From positions 1-42,894 of the forward strand of contig JAKAIY010000012.1 in assembly GCA_021814145.1 (NCBI GenBank): DNA of 42,894 nt, given 5' to 3'. The notes under the pieces were generated by a model. The model was not told where the DNA came from and made no database searches. It worked only from the letters and a program-made list of their open reading frames with translations. Shown here piece by piece: positions 14,610 through 24,068 of the stretch (its first letter is position 1; every line of letters starts with the position of its first letter). Origin of the DNA: Chloroflexota bacterium (GTDB lineage: Bacteria; Chloroflexota; Ktedonobacteria; Ktedonobacterales; JADMIN01). The position numbers and the translations under genes were made by a program.

Positions 14610-16118
14610 ATGGCCGACCAACAGGGGAAGTATGTGCTCGCGCTCGACCAGGGCACGACAAGTTCCCGCGCGATCATTTTCAACCATGAAGGGCGCTCCG
14701 TCGCCACCGCCAGTCAGGAGTTCCCGCAAATCTACCCTCAGCCAGCGTGGGTGGAGCATAACCCGGAGGACATCTGGAGCTCGCAGCTGGCTACCGCGCA
14801 GACAGCCCTGCGCAACGCCGGGCTGACGGCCAAGGACATCGCCGCGATTGGCATTACCAATCAGCGTGAGACGACCATTGTCTGGGAGCGCGAGACCGGC
14901 CGCCCGGTGATGAACGCCATCGTCTGGCAGGACCGCCGCACCGCTGGCATCTGCGACGACCTCAAGAAGGCGGGCTGGGAACCGAAGATTCGCGAGAAGA
15001 CGGGGCTGGTGATTGACGCCTACTTCTCCGGCACCAAAGTCAAGTGGATGCTTGACAACATACCCGGCCTGCGCGAGCGCGCCCAGCGCGGTGAACTGCT
15101 CTTCGGCAATGTGGACAGCTACCTGATCTGGCGCCTGAGTGGCCACAAGGCGCACGTCACCGACTACTCGAACGCCTCACGCACCATGCTGTTCAACATC
15201 CACACCCTCGACTGGGACGACGAGATTCTGGCGGAATTTGGCATCCCGCGCAGCATGCTGCCGCGCCCCAGCCAGAGCAGCCAGATCTACGGTGAGACCG
15301 CCCGGGAGCTCTTCGACGGCACGATCCCCATCGCGGGAGACGCTGGCGACCAACAGGCGGCGACCTTCGGCCAGGCCTGCTTTGAGGTCGGCATGGCCAA
15401 GAACACCTACGGCACGGGGAGCTTCCTGCTGCTCAATACCGGCTCCAAGGCGGAAGTCTCCAAGAGCGGCCTAATCACAACCATCGGCTGGGGGGTTGAC
15501 GGCAAGGTGACCTACTGCCTGGAAGGCAGCATCTTCATCACGGGCGCCGCCGTCCAGTGGCTGCGCGACGCGCTCCAGATCATCGGCACGGCGGCGGAGA
15601 CCGAGGCGCTGGTATCGGGCACGAAAGACAATGGCGGCGTCTATCTGGTGCCTGCCTTTGTCGGCCTCGGCGCCCCCTACTGGGACCAGTACGCGCGCGG
15701 CACAATCGTTGGCCTGACACGCGGCTCAGGGCGCGCTGAGATCGCCCGCGCGGCGCTGGAAGCCGCCTGCTACCAGACGCGCGATGTGGCCGAGGCGATG
15801 GAAGCCGATTCGGGCATCAAGCTCAAGGAGCTGCGCGTGGATGGCGGCATGGTCGCCAACAACTGGCTGATGCAGTTCCAGTCAGACATCCTCGGCGTGA
15901 AGGTGCAGCGCCCCGTCGTGGCTGAGACAACCGCCCTGGGCGCCGCCTATCTCGCCGGCCTCGCCACCGGCTACTGGGATGGCTTCTCGGATGTTACCCA
16001 CAACTGGGCGATGGACCGCGAGTTCACGCCCAGCATGGAGCAGAGTGAGCGCGAGAGGCTCTACCACGGCTGGAAACGCGCCGTTGAGCGCGCGCGTGGC
16101 TGGGCGCGCGAAGAATAG
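14610..16118 (+). CDS. glpK: Glycerol kinase
   Basis: GlpK (502 residues, usual length) uses ATP to make glycerol-3-phosphate. The FGGY-kinase motifs are plain: [12 protein letters not shown] at about 11-22, [40 protein letters not shown] and the C-terminal [21 protein letters not shown]. In Firmicutes GlpK is activated by HPr-dependent phosphorylation of a His in a YHF(Y/F)G stretch; the aligned place here is Glu233 (RELFDG), so that control is not expected. ATG at 14610 follows GAGGAGG. glpF follows after a hairpin and a 330-base gap, so it may also have its own promoter. Confidence 0.97.
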   Translation: MADQQGKYVLALDQGTTSSRAIIFNHEGRSVATASQEFPQIYPQPAWVEHNPEDIWSSQLATAQTALRNAGLTAKDIAAIGITNQRETTIVWERETGRPVMNAIVWQDRRTAGICDDLKKAGWEPKIREKTGLVIDAYFSGTKVKWMLDNIPGLRERAQRGELLFGNVDSYLIWRLSGHKAHVTDYSNASRTMLFNIHTLDWDDEILAEFGIPRSMLPRPSQSSQIYGETARELFDGTIPIAGDAGDQQAATFGQACFEVGMAKNTYGTGSFLLLNTGSKAEVSKSGLITTIGWGVDGKVTYCLEGSIFITGAAVQWLRDALQIIGTAAETEALVSGTKDNGGVYLVPAFVGLGAPYWDQYARGTIVGLTRGSGRAEIARAALEAACYQTRDVAEAMEADSGIKLKELRVDGGMVANNWLMQFQSDILGVKVQRPVVAETTALGAAYLAGLATGYWDGFSDVTHNWAMDREFTPSMEQSERERLYHGWKRAVERARGWAREE

Positions 16119-16127
16119 CGCATGGCA

Positions 16128-16162
16128 GGTGGCCGCGCGCCCCAATACGGCGCGTGGCCACC
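16128..16162 (+). terminator. Long hairpin after glpK
   Basis: Fourteen-base arms (16128-16141 and 16149-16162) pair with a single G-U wobble around the loop CCAATAC, starting nine bases after the glpK stop. There is no adjacent U-run, though TTTTT occurs about 25 bases later. It may reduce read-through or protect the upstream message. Confidence 0.5.
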
Positions 16163-16493
16163 GCGGCTAGAGAAGGGGGACATCGCGCGCGTTTTTCCAA
16201 AATCGCGTTGCCCGCGCCACGTTCCCGGCGCGCCAGAGCGGATGGGCAAGCCGGGTCACGGTGGGCGCTGATGAGAGAGCTACCCGGCGCTTCTCACCAG
16301 TCCGCCACCCGTGGCGCCGCGAGCAATCAGGGGGAGCGGGCTTCGGCTTCCGGCGTCACGCGGCGGTGGATGGCGTCCGCCCCCTATCCATCTCGTGTAG
16401 AGCCCCGAGTAGGCGCGGCGGCGTGGCCGCCCGGATCGAATGGGGTGGCGTGTATGCTCCGGCATCCTGCCCTATTTTGGAGGATGGAGACTC
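16163..16493. other. Intergenic region between glpK and glpF
   Basis: About 330 bases without a recognisable gene. Open frames exist but lack features. The stretch could hold a glpF promoter, but no convincing hexamer pair was found. The glpF SD (GGAGGATGGAG) lies at its right end. Confidence 0.3.
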
Positions 16494-17432
16494 ATGGCTA
16501 CAGAACAAGTCGCCCGTCGCGGACTCGGCGGCCTCAGTGGTGAGCTGCTCGCTGAGTTCCTTGGCACGATGGTGCTACTCCTTTTCGGTGACGGCGTGGT
16601 GGCCGTCGTATTGCTGTTCCTGGGCTTTAGCGGCAGTCAGACAGGCGCGACGTCATCCTGGCTCCTCATCAACTGGGGGTGGGGTATCGCGGTTATGCTG
16701 GGTGTCTACGTCGCTGGATCAGTCAGTGGCGCGCACCTGAATCCCGCCGTTACCCTTGGACTCGCGGTGCGCGGCGCATTCCCCTGGAGAAAAGTTGGCT
16801 GGTACATGCTGTTCCAGTTCCTGGGGGCGTGGTTCGCCGCGTTGCTGCTGTTCATCGAGTACAACACCGCCTTCACCTCGTACGCGTCCGCCAACAACGC
16901 CCAGCCTGGCACCCCGGGGAGCGAGTATACCGGCAGTGTCTTCTTCACCAACCCGCACACGACGCTCGGTGGCCAGGTAGTGCCGATATGGAACGCGTTC
17001 TTTGACCAGGTGCTGGGCACGTTCCTGCTCGTCTACCTCATCATGGCGATCGTTGACACGCGCAGCACACCGCCGCTTTCCAACCTGGCTCCGCTGATTA
17101 TCGGCCTGGTCGTGGTGGCGATTGGCATGTCGTTCGGCACGAACGCTGGATACGCCATCAACCCCGCGCGTGACTTCGGCCCGCGCGTGTTCGCCTGGAT
17201 GGCGGGTTGGGGCGTTGTCGCCTTGCCGGGCAATGGCGCTGGGTACGACAACTACTTCTGGGTGCCAATTGTCGGGCCGCTCGTTGGCGGCGCGATCGCC
17301 GCGCTCGTCTACCAGTTCACTCTGCACCCCGTCCTGGAAGCGCGGTTCCAGAAGATTCCTGGCGCGGAAGAGACAGGCCGGACCGTGCGCGAGGAGCGCG
17401 AGGAGCTCCCGCCACGGCAGGCCGAAGCCTAG
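16494..17432 (+). CDS. glpF: Glycerol facilitator (aquaglyceroporin)
   Basis: This 312-residue MIP-family channel has six membrane helices and both half-helix motifs: SGAHLNPAVT (about residues 79-88) and GYAINPARDFGPR. Asp after the second Asn-Pro-Ala-Arg marks the glycerol-conducting subgroup. It lets glycerol cross the membrane, to be trapped by GlpK. It is longer than the E. coli protein through an extended outer loop (about residues 125-155, NNAQPGTPGSEYTGS) and a charged C-terminal tail (RTVREEREELPPRQ). ATG at 16494 follows GGAGGATGGAG. It sits between glpK and glpD. Confidence 0.95.
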   Translation: MATEQVARRGLGGLSGELLAEFLGTMVLLLFGDGVVAVVLLFLGFSGSQTGATSSWLLINWGWGIAVMLGVYVAGSVSGAHLNPAVTLGLAVRGAFPWRKVGWYMLFQFLGAWFAALLLFIEYNTAFTSYASANNAQPGTPGSEYTGSVFFTNPHTTLGGQVVPIWNAFFDQVLGTFLLVYLIMAIVDTRSTPPLSNLAPLIIGLVVVAIGMSFGTNAGYAINPARDFGPRVFAWMAGWGVVALPGNGAGYDNYFWVPIVGPLVGGAIAALVYQFTLHPVLEARFQKIPGAEETGRTVREEREELPPRQAEA

Positions 17433-17612
17433 ATTTTCTCGCGTGGGAGCCGTCGAGCCAGCGGCGGCTCTCGCGCTATGATTCTGTATGAGCCCGTGTG
17501 GCGCCGCGACAGAGCGCGGGCGCCGGGCCGCGCGGGCATCCTGGCGGAGTACGCGCGAGATGCCGCGCCAGGACGTCCGGCTGACAGGGAATAAATCGCA
17601 AGGGAGTAACGT

Positions 17613-19301
17613 ATGCGGCTGTTGAACGCGGAGGCGCGGTCACGCTATCTCGACCGCATGGCCAGCGAGCCGTTCGATACGCTCGTCATTGGTGGTGGCG
17701 TTACCGGCCTGGGCGTCGCGCTTGACGCCACCGCGCGTGGCTATAGCGTCGCGCTGGTGGAGAAAGATGACTTCGCCAGCGGCACGAGCAGCAAATCTAC
17801 CAAGCTGGTGCATGGCGGCATCCGTTACCTGCCCCAGTTTGATTTTGGTCTGGTGCATGAGGCGCTGGTCGAGCGCGGCATCCTCATCCAGAACGCGCCC
17901 TATCTCGTGCGCCCGCTGGCGTTCGTCCTGCCACTCTATGAGGACGCGCGCAAGCCGCTCGGCATTCCCATCACCCCTCCGCGCGGCATTGGGCTGGGAC
18001 TCCTGCTCTCCACTGGCTTGTGGATGTATGACCTGCTGGCCGGGCGGCGTGGGATAGACCGGCACCAGCGTATCAGCATCGAGCAGGCGCAGGCGCTCAC
18101 CCCGCTGCTGCGGACCGAAGGCCTGAAAGAGACCTTCGTCTACTGGGACGCCCAGACCAACGACACGCGCCTGGTCATCTCCATCCTTCGCACCGCCGCG
18201 CAGTTTGGCGCGTCGCTCGCCAACTACGCCGAGGTGATAGGCTTTGAGAAGCGCGACGGCAAGCTCACCGGTGCCCACGTGCGCGACACGCTGAGCGGCC
18301 GCGAGCTGACCATCCACGCGCGGCATATCGTCAACGCCGCCGGGGTCTTCGCCGAGCGCGTGGCCACACTATCGGGCGACGAGTCGAAAGCGTCCGTCGC
18401 GCCGAGCAAGGGCGTTCATCTGGTGGTGGACAGCGATCGTGTCGGCGTCTCGGATACCGGCGTTGTTCTGCCTGAGACCGACGATGGGCGCATTCTGTTC
18501 GTGCTGCCCTGGGGCGACCGCGCGGTGATCGGCACGACCGACACCGGCTCAGGCGATCTCGACCACCCCGAGGCCTCGGTTGACGACATTGACTACCTGC
18601 TGCGCCACGTCAACCGCTATCTCAACGTCTCGCTCACGCACAGCGATCTCATCAGCGTCTACGCTGGCTACCGGCCGCTGGTGCGCTCGCGCGCGAAGCC
18701 GTCCTCCAACCTCTCACGCACGCATGTTGTGCTGGAGGAAAATAACGGCATGGTGACGATCATCGGCGGCAAGCTGACGACTTATCGCCGCATGGCGCAG
18801 GATACCGTGGACGTGCTGGTGAAGCGCGACAGCATGCCAGTCGCCCACCCAACGCTGAAGCTCCAGCTCTCCGGCGCGATTGACTGGAAGCGCGCCCAGC
18901 GCGAGCTGGCCCGCCGCTGCGCCGCGCTGGGCGTTCCGCCGGATGTGGAGCGCTCGCTGGAATGGAATTACGGGCGCAACGCGCTAGACATGCTTGACCT
19001 GATCGAAGCTGACCATACCCTGGGCCAGCGCGTGATCCCTGACCTGCCGTTCATCCGCGCCGAGATCGTCTACGCCTGCCGCGCGGAGATGGCGATGCGG
19101 CTGGAAGACGCGCTCGCGCGGCGTGTGCGCATCGAGCTGGAGGACCGCGACCGGGGCGCGGGCGTGGCGGCGGAGATCGCGCGGCTGATGGCGAGCGAGC
19201 TGGACTGGACACCCGAACAGGCGCAGGCTGAAGCCGACGGGTATATCGCCGACATACGCGGCAGCCTGGCGGAGGAAGGGCTGGCGCCGGCCACCATGTG
19301 A
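17613..19301 (+). CDS. glpD: Glycerol-3-phosphate dehydrogenase (FAD)
   Basis: GlpD (562 residues) oxidises glycerol-3-phosphate to DHAP at the membrane and passes electrons to quinones. The FAD-binding Rossmann motif is VIGGGVTGLGVALDA (about 25-39), followed by VEKDDFASGTSSKSTKLVHGGIRYL, the family signature. Further motifs are HIVNAAGVFAE, LPWGDRAVIGTTDTG, and YAGYRPLVRS, then a C-terminal helical domain with RAEIVYACRAEMAMRLEDALARRVRIE. ATG at 17613 follows AAGGGAG; MASEPFD 15 codons later is a less likely start. Its product meets that of DhaK-DhaL at DHAP. Confidence 0.95.
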   Translation: MRLLNAEARSRYLDRMASEPFDTLVIGGGVTGLGVALDATARGYSVALVEKDDFASGTSSKSTKLVHGGIRYLPQFDFGLVHEALVERGILIQNAPYLVRPLAFVLPLYEDARKPLGIPITPPRGIGLGLLLSTGLWMYDLLAGRRGIDRHQRISIEQAQALTPLLRTEGLKETFVYWDAQTNDTRLVISILRTAAQFGASLANYAEVIGFEKRDGKLTGAHVRDTLSGRELTIHARHIVNAAGVFAERVATLSGDESKASVAPSKGVHLVVDSDRVGVSDTGVVLPETDDGRILFVLPWGDRAVIGTTDTGSGDLDHPEASVDDIDYLLRHVNRYLNVSLTHSDLISVYAGYRPLVRSRAKPSSNLSRTHVVLEENNGMVTIIGGKLTTYRRMAQDTVDVLVKRDSMPVAHPTLKLQLSGAIDWKRAQRELARRCAALGVPPDVERSLEWNYGRNALDMLDLIEADHTLGQRVIPDLPFIRAEIVYACRAEMAMRLEDALARRVRIELEDRDRGAGVAAEIARLMASELDWTPEQAQAEADGYIADIRGSLAEEGLAPATM

Positions 19302-19383
19302 ACAGGCGGCTGGCCCCCAGGCGGGAAACTAGCCAGCGCGTGACGCGCGTTTGATACATCTTCATGTTGCGGAGGTGGCGATC

Positions 19384-20025
19384 ATGGTTGTGGACGGCGC
19401 TGTCACGCTGGCGTGGCTCCAGCGCGCCGCGGACGCGCTACGGGAGAAGCGCGATTATCTGACCGAGCTCGACGCCGCGATCGGCGACGCGGACCACGGA
19501 ACCAACATGGACCGTGGCTTTACGGCGGTGATGGCCAAATTGCATGAGCTGTATCCCACTGACGCGCCTCCTGAGCCCAGCGCGATGTTCAGGACGGTCG
19601 GCGCGACGCTCGTCTCAACCGTCGGCGGCGCCGCTGGTCCGCTCTATGGCACGGCGTTCATCCGCGCGGGCGGGGCGCTGGCTGGCAAGGCGACCCTGGA
19701 GCCTGGCGACATCGGCGCCGCGCTCGACGCCGCGCTGGAAGGCATCAAGATGCGCGGGCGCGCCACGAGCGGCGAGAAGACGATGATTGACGCGCTGGAA
19801 CCCGCCGTCGCGGCGTATAAGGCCAGCCTAGCGAGCGGCGCGGATCTGGGCGCCGCGCTGCGGGCCGCCGCTGACGCCGCCGAGGAGGGCATGCGCGCCA
19901 CGATTCCGATGCTGGCCACGAAAGGCCGCGCCAGCTATCTGGGCGAGCGCAGCATTGGCCACCAGGACCCTGGCGCCACCTCGATGGCGCTGCTGCTGCG
20001 CACGATGACCAGCGGCGGGGAGTAG
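19384..20025 (+). CDS. dhaL: Dihydroxyacetone kinase subunit DhaL
   Basis: DhaL (213 residues) is the nucleotide-binding subunit that transfers phosphate to dihydroxyacetone held on DhaK. In PTS-type systems it keeps ADP bound and is recharged by DhaM. The metal-phosphate motif LDAAIGDADHGTNMDRG (about 27-43) is intact, and the later GGAAGPLYGTAF, GEKTMIDALEPA and TKGRASYLGERSIGHQDPGATS blocks are typical. ATG at 19384 follows GGAGGTG at good spacing, rather than the upstream in-frame ATG at 19351. It is followed after five bases by dhaM, so the two are surely translated together. dhaK lies five kilobases upstream in the same cluster. Confidence 0.95.
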   Translation: MVVDGAVTLAWLQRAADALREKRDYLTELDAAIGDADHGTNMDRGFTAVMAKLHELYPTDAPPEPSAMFRTVGATLVSTVGGAAGPLYGTAFIRAGGALAGKATLEPGDIGAALDAALEGIKMRGRATSGEKTMIDALEPAVAAYKASLASGADLGAALRAAADAAEEGMRATIPMLATKGRASYLGERSIGHQDPGATSMALLLRTMTSGGE

Positions 20026-20030
20026 ACAGG

Positions 20031-20435
20031 ATGGCTGTTGGAATAGTGATCGTCTCGCACAGCCAGCGCCTCGCGGAAGGCGTCGCTGAGCTGGCGGCTG
20101 AGATGACGCATGGCGCGGTGAAGATCATTCCGGCGGGCGGCGCGGACGACGGCGGGCTGGGCGAATCCTTCGCCCGCGTGCGCCAGGCGCTGGACGCCGC
20201 CGCCTCGCCCGAAGGCGTGCTGATTCTGGTGGACCTGGGCGGCGCCGCGCTGATTTCCGCGATGGCTATCGAAGACCTGCCAGAGGAGCGCCGCGCCCAC
20301 GTCCGGCTGAGCGGCGCGCCCCTGGTGGAGGGCGCGGTAATCGCGGCGGTGGAGTCCTCCATTGGCTCTGATCTTGAGCGCGTCGCGGCGGCGGCGTCCG
20401 AGGCGATGGCCATGGACAAGGGTGTCGCGAAGTAG
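20031..20435 (+). CDS. dhaM: PTS-type DhaM, EIIA domain only
   Basis: DhaM (134 residues) is the mannose-type EIIA phosphocarrier that rephosphorylates DhaL-ADP. It starts MAVGIVIVSHSQRLAEGVAEL with the phospho-accepting His10, followed by IPAGGADDGGLGESF and LILVDLGGAALIS, all typical. Unlike the E. coli three-domain DhaM, it has no fused HPr or EI part; it ends at about residue 130. Phosphate must come from a separate HPr, which is not seen in this window, and the EI encoded next. It begins five bases after dhaL, with GGGGAG and AGACAGG upstream. Confidence 0.93.
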   Translation: MAVGIVIVSHSQRLAEGVAELAAEMTHGAVKIIPAGGADDGGLGESFARVRQALDAAASPEGVLILVDLGGAALISAMAIEDLPEERRAHVRLSGAPLVEGAVIAAVESSIGSDLERVAAAASEAMAMDKGVAK

Positions 20436-20503
20436 CCGCGAGACAGCCAGCGGGGCGAACCTGGCGGGCGTCCGCCGCGAGGGGAGTATCGAAGGAGGCC
20501 GCT

Positions 20504-22312
20504 ATGTCTGACTCGCAGCCCGCGCCAGAGCGGCTGGCCCTGACGGGTGTCGCCGCCGCGCCCGGCGCCGTCACCGGCCCGGCGCTGGTCTATCAGCCCA
20601 CGGTGCCTGCCGCCAGCCTGGCCGCCGCGCCAGTGGGCGATCCTGAACAGGAGCGGCGCGCGCTGCGCGAGGCGCTGGCGGAGGCGGCGGCGCGGAGCCG
20701 TGAGCTGGCGGCGTCGGTCGCCGGGCGCGGCGCGGCGGATGAGGCGGGCATCTTCGAGGCGCAGGCGCTGATGTTGGAGGACCCGACGATTATCGAGCGC
20801 GCCGAGGCGCTGATCGCCACGGACGGCCTGGGCGCCGCCGCCGCGCTCACCCAGGCGGCGGAAGAGCAGGCGGAGGCGCTGGCCGCGCTGCCCGACCCGC
20901 TCTGGCAGGCGCGCGCCGCCGATGTGCGCGACGCCGCCCGCCGCGCGATACGCCTGCTCACGCCCCTGGCGCATGGCGTCACCCTGGCGGAGGCGCTGAC
21001 CGCGCAGAGCGGCCCCGTGATCGTTGTCGCCAGCGACCTCGCCCCCTCCGACACCGCCCAGGCGTCACCGGAGCGCCTGCTGGGGATCGCGCTGGCGCGC
21101 GGCGGCCCAACCGCGCACGCGGCGATCCTGGCCCGCGCGCTCGGCATCCCCGCCGTCACCGGCCTTGGCCCGCGCCTGCTGGAGTCCGTGCGTGACGGCG
21201 ATCCGCTCGCACTGGACGGCGCGGCGGGCCAGGTGATCGTGCGGCCATCCGCCGAGCAGCTCGTGGCCATTACCAGCGCGGCGGAGACCGCGCGCCAGCG
21301 CGAATCCGAGCGCCGCCTACGCACGCTCGCCTGGCGCGACCGCCCCGGCGCGACCCGCGATGGCGTCCCTATCGCCGTGATGGCCAACGCCGGCTCAGCC
21401 GCCGAAGCGCGCGCCGCCGCCGAAGCGGGCGCTGAGGGCATTGGCCTGCTGCGCACAGAATTTCTCTTCGCCGGACGCGACACCATCCCTGACGCCGAGG
21501 AGCAGGCCGCGCTCTATGAAGAGTTCATCCGCGCGTTCGGCGCCAGGCGCGGCCCAATCGTCATCCGCACGCTTGACGCGGGAGCCGACAAGCCGCTGCC
21601 CGCGCTCACCAGCTACACCCAACAGCTCCCAGCGGAGGAAAATCCCGCGCTGGGCGTGCGCGGTGTGCGGCTCAGCCTGCGCTTCGCCCCCCTGCTCGAT
21701 ACGCAGCTCGAAGGCATCGCGCTGGCCGCCGCGCGCTCCGAGGCTGATGTGTGGATCATGCTGCCGATGGTCGCGACAGTCGAAGAGATCGAGGCCGCCC
21801 GTGACGCGCTGGCGCTGGCGCTCGTCCGGCTGGAAGCGATCGGGCTGGCCCCCCGCCAGCCATTGACGCTGGGGATCATGGTCGAGACGCCCGCCGCCGC
21901 GCTGAGCGCCGAGGCGCTGGCCATCCACGCCGCCTTCTTCAGCATTGGCTCCAACGACCTGGCGCAATACGTCATGGCCGCCGACCGCCTCAGCCCGGAG
22001 CTGACCGAGACACGCCGCCCGGAGCAGCCCGCCCTGCTGCGCGCGATTCACCTGGCGGCGAAGGCCGGCGCGGCGCGCGGCATCCCAGTCGCCGTCTGCG
22101 GCGAGATGGCGGGTGATCCTACGCTGGCGGCGCTGCTCGTCGGCCTGGGCGTCACCGAGCTGAGCATGGCGCCGGACCGCATCACGCCAGTCAAGGAGTC
22201 GCTGGCCGCGCATACGCTGGATGACCTGCGCGCCATCGCCGCCCGCGCCATGCGCGCGGAAACGCTGGCCGCCGCCCGCCGCGTCATTGACGAGCTGGCG
22301 CGCGGCGGGTAG
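20504..22312 (+). CDS. ptsI: PTS enzyme I (phosphoenolpyruvate-protein phosphotransferase)
   Basis: EI (602 residues, slightly longer than the usual 575) takes phosphate from phosphoenolpyruvate and passes it to HPr. The N-terminal domain has LTGVAAAPGAVTGPA and the active-site loop ALARGGPTAHAAILARA with His205. The PEP-binding barrel has AEGIGLLRTEFLF, VIRTLDAGADKPLP, NPALGVRG, and the Cys loop VAVCGEMAGDP near 540. The region is Ala-rich and highly GC-rich. ATG at 20504 follows GAAGGAGG. It lies 68 bases after dhaM, and its likely job here is to feed the dihydroxyacetone kinase. No HPr or sugar-specific EII is nearby. Confidence 0.94.
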   Translation: MSDSQPAPERLALTGVAAAPGAVTGPALVYQPTVPAASLAAAPVGDPEQERRALREALAEAAARSRELAASVAGRGAADEAGIFEAQALMLEDPTIIERAEALIATDGLGAAAALTQAAEEQAEALAALPDPLWQARAADVRDAARRAIRLLTPLAHGVTLAEALTAQSGPVIVVASDLAPSDTAQASPERLLGIALARGGPTAHAAILARALGIPAVTGLGPRLLESVRDGDPLALDGAAGQVIVRPSAEQLVAITSAAETARQRESERRLRTLAWRDRPGATRDGVPIAVMANAGSAAEARAAAEAGAEGIGLLRTEFLFAGRDTIPDAEEQAALYEEFIRAFGARRGPIVIRTLDAGADKPLPALTSYTQQLPAEENPALGVRGVRLSLRFAPLLDTQLEGIALAAARSEADVWIMLPMVATVEEIEAARDALALALVRLEAIGLAPRQPLTLGIMVETPAAALSAEALAIHAAFFSIGSNDLAQYVMAADRLSPELTETRRPEQPALLRAIHLAAKAGAARGIPVAVCGEMAGDPTLAALLVGLGVTELSMAPDRITPVKESLAAHTLDDLRAIAARAMRAETLAAARRVIDELARGG

Positions 22313-22314
22313 AC

Positions 22315-22725
22315 ATGCCTCGAAATGCGGCTGGCCGCTGGAAGCGGCGGGCGCGGCGGCTGAAGCGCGAAGCCTACGCGCTCTATCTGGTGGCGCGCGA
22401 CCCGCGTGCGCCGTGGTACACGAAGGCGCTCGCGATCTGTATTGTCGGGTATGCGCTCAGCCCGCTCGATCTCATCCCCGACTTCATCCCGATTGTCGGG
22501 TATCTGGACGACCTGATCTTCATACCGTTGGGGATTGCCCTTGTGATCCGGCTCACTCCCCCAGGTGTGTTTGCCGGCTGTCGTGAGAGGGCTCAAGTCA
22601 TGATGGAGCGCGAGAACATCACCGGCTCGCTTCCCGCCCGTATCGCGACGGTCATCATCGTGACTGTCTGGCTGCTTGGCCTGGCGCTCGCCGTCACGCT
22701 GCTCCTGCGCGCCGTCGTTCACTAG
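22315..22725 (+). CDS. YkvA-like (DUF1232) membrane protein
   Basis: This 136-residue protein has the DUF1232 signature YALSPLDLIPDFIPIVGYLDDL (about residues 43-64), found in YkvA-type small membrane proteins of unknown function. The N-terminus is basic (RNAAGRWKRRARRLKREAY). A second hydrophobic helix near the end (IATVIIVTVWLLGLALAVTLLL) is the last segment. It starts two bases after ptsI, so it is probably translated by coupling; no metabolic link to the cluster is known. The stop lies eight bases from the convergent oxidoreductase gene. Confidence 0.85.
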   Translation: MPRNAAGRWKRRARRLKREAYALYLVARDPRAPWYTKALAICIVGYALSPLDLIPDFIPIVGYLDDLIFIPLGIALVIRLTPPGVFAGCRERAQVMMERENITGSLPARIATVIIVTVWLLGLALAVTLLLRAVVH

Positions 22726-22733
22726 CGCCAACG

Positions 22734-24068
22734 TCAGGCGGGCGCTACCGCGCTGTCAACGCTCCTGGCCGCCAGCAGCCGCTGGGCGAGGCGGTTCGCC
22801 AGGCGGATGCTGTAGTTCTGCCCACGGTCCTGTGGGTAGACCTGGAACATGTTGGCGACGTAGAGGTTGGGGATGGGCGTCTCGTGCGGCGGGATATGCT
22901 GGGCGTACTCGCGCGTGACGATGGGCTGGGCGTAGGGCGCGGCGAAGCCCCACATACGCCTGACCCAGGAGCGGTCGAAGCCGGGATTCAGCCGCAGGAC
23001 GCCGGGCAGGTAGCGCGCCAGCGCCTCCTCTGGCGACTCCCGCAGCACGGGATGGCTCATCGGCACATAATTGCCGAAGTAGACCAGCCGCTGGCCGCCG
23101 TACTCCTCCGGCCCGATGAAGTTCGTGTGCTCGATGGCGTTCAGGAACGGGTAGCCCGCGTCACCAATCGCCAGCCAGTAGATGTCGTTGGGCAAGAGCG
23201 GGCGGTCGAGCGAGAGGATCAGGCAGTGCGCGCCGTAAGCCTCGCCCCAGTCATAGCGCGCGCGGTAGTCCTCGGGCAGGTCGGGCGCCAGGCGGCAGGT
23301 GACGCGCGTCGGCAGCGTGGAGATGACGCGGGCGTAGCGCTCGTCGCCCGCCGCTGAGCGCACGATCAGCCCATCACCGTCGCGCTGGATGGCGGATACC
23401 TCGGCGCCGAAGCGCGTCTCGCCGCCGCGCTCGCGCACAGCATCCGCCAGCCGCTCATAGACCAGCTGGAAGCCGCCACGCACGTAGCCTAGCCTGAGCG
23501 TGCGGTAGTGCGCGCGCGCCCACATCCACGGCATCGCCACATCGCCCGCGCGGTCGCCGAACTTGCCCTCCAGCATTGGCTTCCAGATGATCTCGTAGGC
23601 TTTGCGCCCCATCCAGCGCGGCATCCACTCCGCCGCCGTGGCGCCCGCCAGCGGCTCCGGCGAGGGCAGAAACTTGAGCAGCGCGCCGCCCGCGCCCAGC
23701 CGCAGGCGGTCGGGCAGGGGCAGCGGGTCGAGCGCGAGGATCGAGCGCGGGTCGCTATCCAGGCGGTAGGGCTTGCCGCCGAGCAGAATGCTGCTGTTAG
23801 GCGCGCTCCAGGTGAGCTTGGCGCCCAGGCCAAGCTCATCGATCAGCGCGACCGCGTCGGCGTCTGTGCGAAACAGGTGATGGTAGAACTTCTCCAGCCA
23901 GGGGCCGTTGGCGCTCTCCGGCATGACCGGGAATCCGCCCGCCAGTCCGCCGGCCGCCGTCTCGCGCTCATAGAGCGTCACGCGCTCGCCCGCCCGCGCC
24001 AGCCGGTACGCCAGCGTCAGGCCGAGCGCGCCGCCGCCAAGAACCGCCGTTCCATTCGCTCCCGCCAA
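22734..24068 (-). CDS. FAD-dependent oxidoreductase, amine-oxidase type
   Basis: This 444-residue protein has an N-terminal FAD Rossmann motif (TAVLGGGALGLTLAYRLARAGERVTLYE) followed by AAGGLAGG, as in protoporphyrinogen-oxidase-, amine-oxidase- and UDP-galactopyranose-mutase-like proteins. It keeps GGFQLVYERLADAVRERGGETRFGAEV and the C-terminal PIPNLYVANMFQVYPQDRGQNYSIRLANRLA, the FAD-closing part. Similar proteins are often called NAD(P)/FAD-dependent oxidoreductases linked to glycan or carotenoid synthesis; the substrate here is unknown. TTG at 24068 is chosen because GGAGGGAG lies just upstream; a GTG at 24107 is in frame but has no SD. It is divergent from the DUF262 gene. Confidence 0.75.
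   Translation of the reverse strand: MAGANGTAVLGGGALGLTLAYRLARAGERVTLYERETAAGGLAGGFPVMPESANGPWLEKFYHHLFRTDADAVALIDELGLGAKLTWSAPNSSILLGGKPYRLDSDPRSILALDPLPLPDRLRLGAGGALLKFLPSPEPLAGATAAEWMPRWMGRKAYEIIWKPMLEGKFGDRAGDVAMPWMWARAHYRTLRLGYVRGGFQLVYERLADAVRERGGETRFGAEVSAIQRDGDGLIVRSAAGDERYARVISTLPTRVTCRLAPDLPEDYRARYDWGEAYGAHCLILSLDRPLLPNDIYWLAIGDAGYPFLNAIEHTNFIGPEEYGGQRLVYFGNYVPMSHPVLRESPEEALARYLPGVLRLNPGFDRSWVRRMWGFAAPYAQPIVTREYAQHIPPHETPIPNLYVANMFQVYPQDRGQNYSIRLANRLAQRLLAARSVDSAVAPA

Noticed and set aside
19745-20974. Minus-strand frame of 409 codons
   Set aside because: It covers dhaL, dhaM and ptsI antisense and is Arg/Ser/Ala low complexity without recognisable features.
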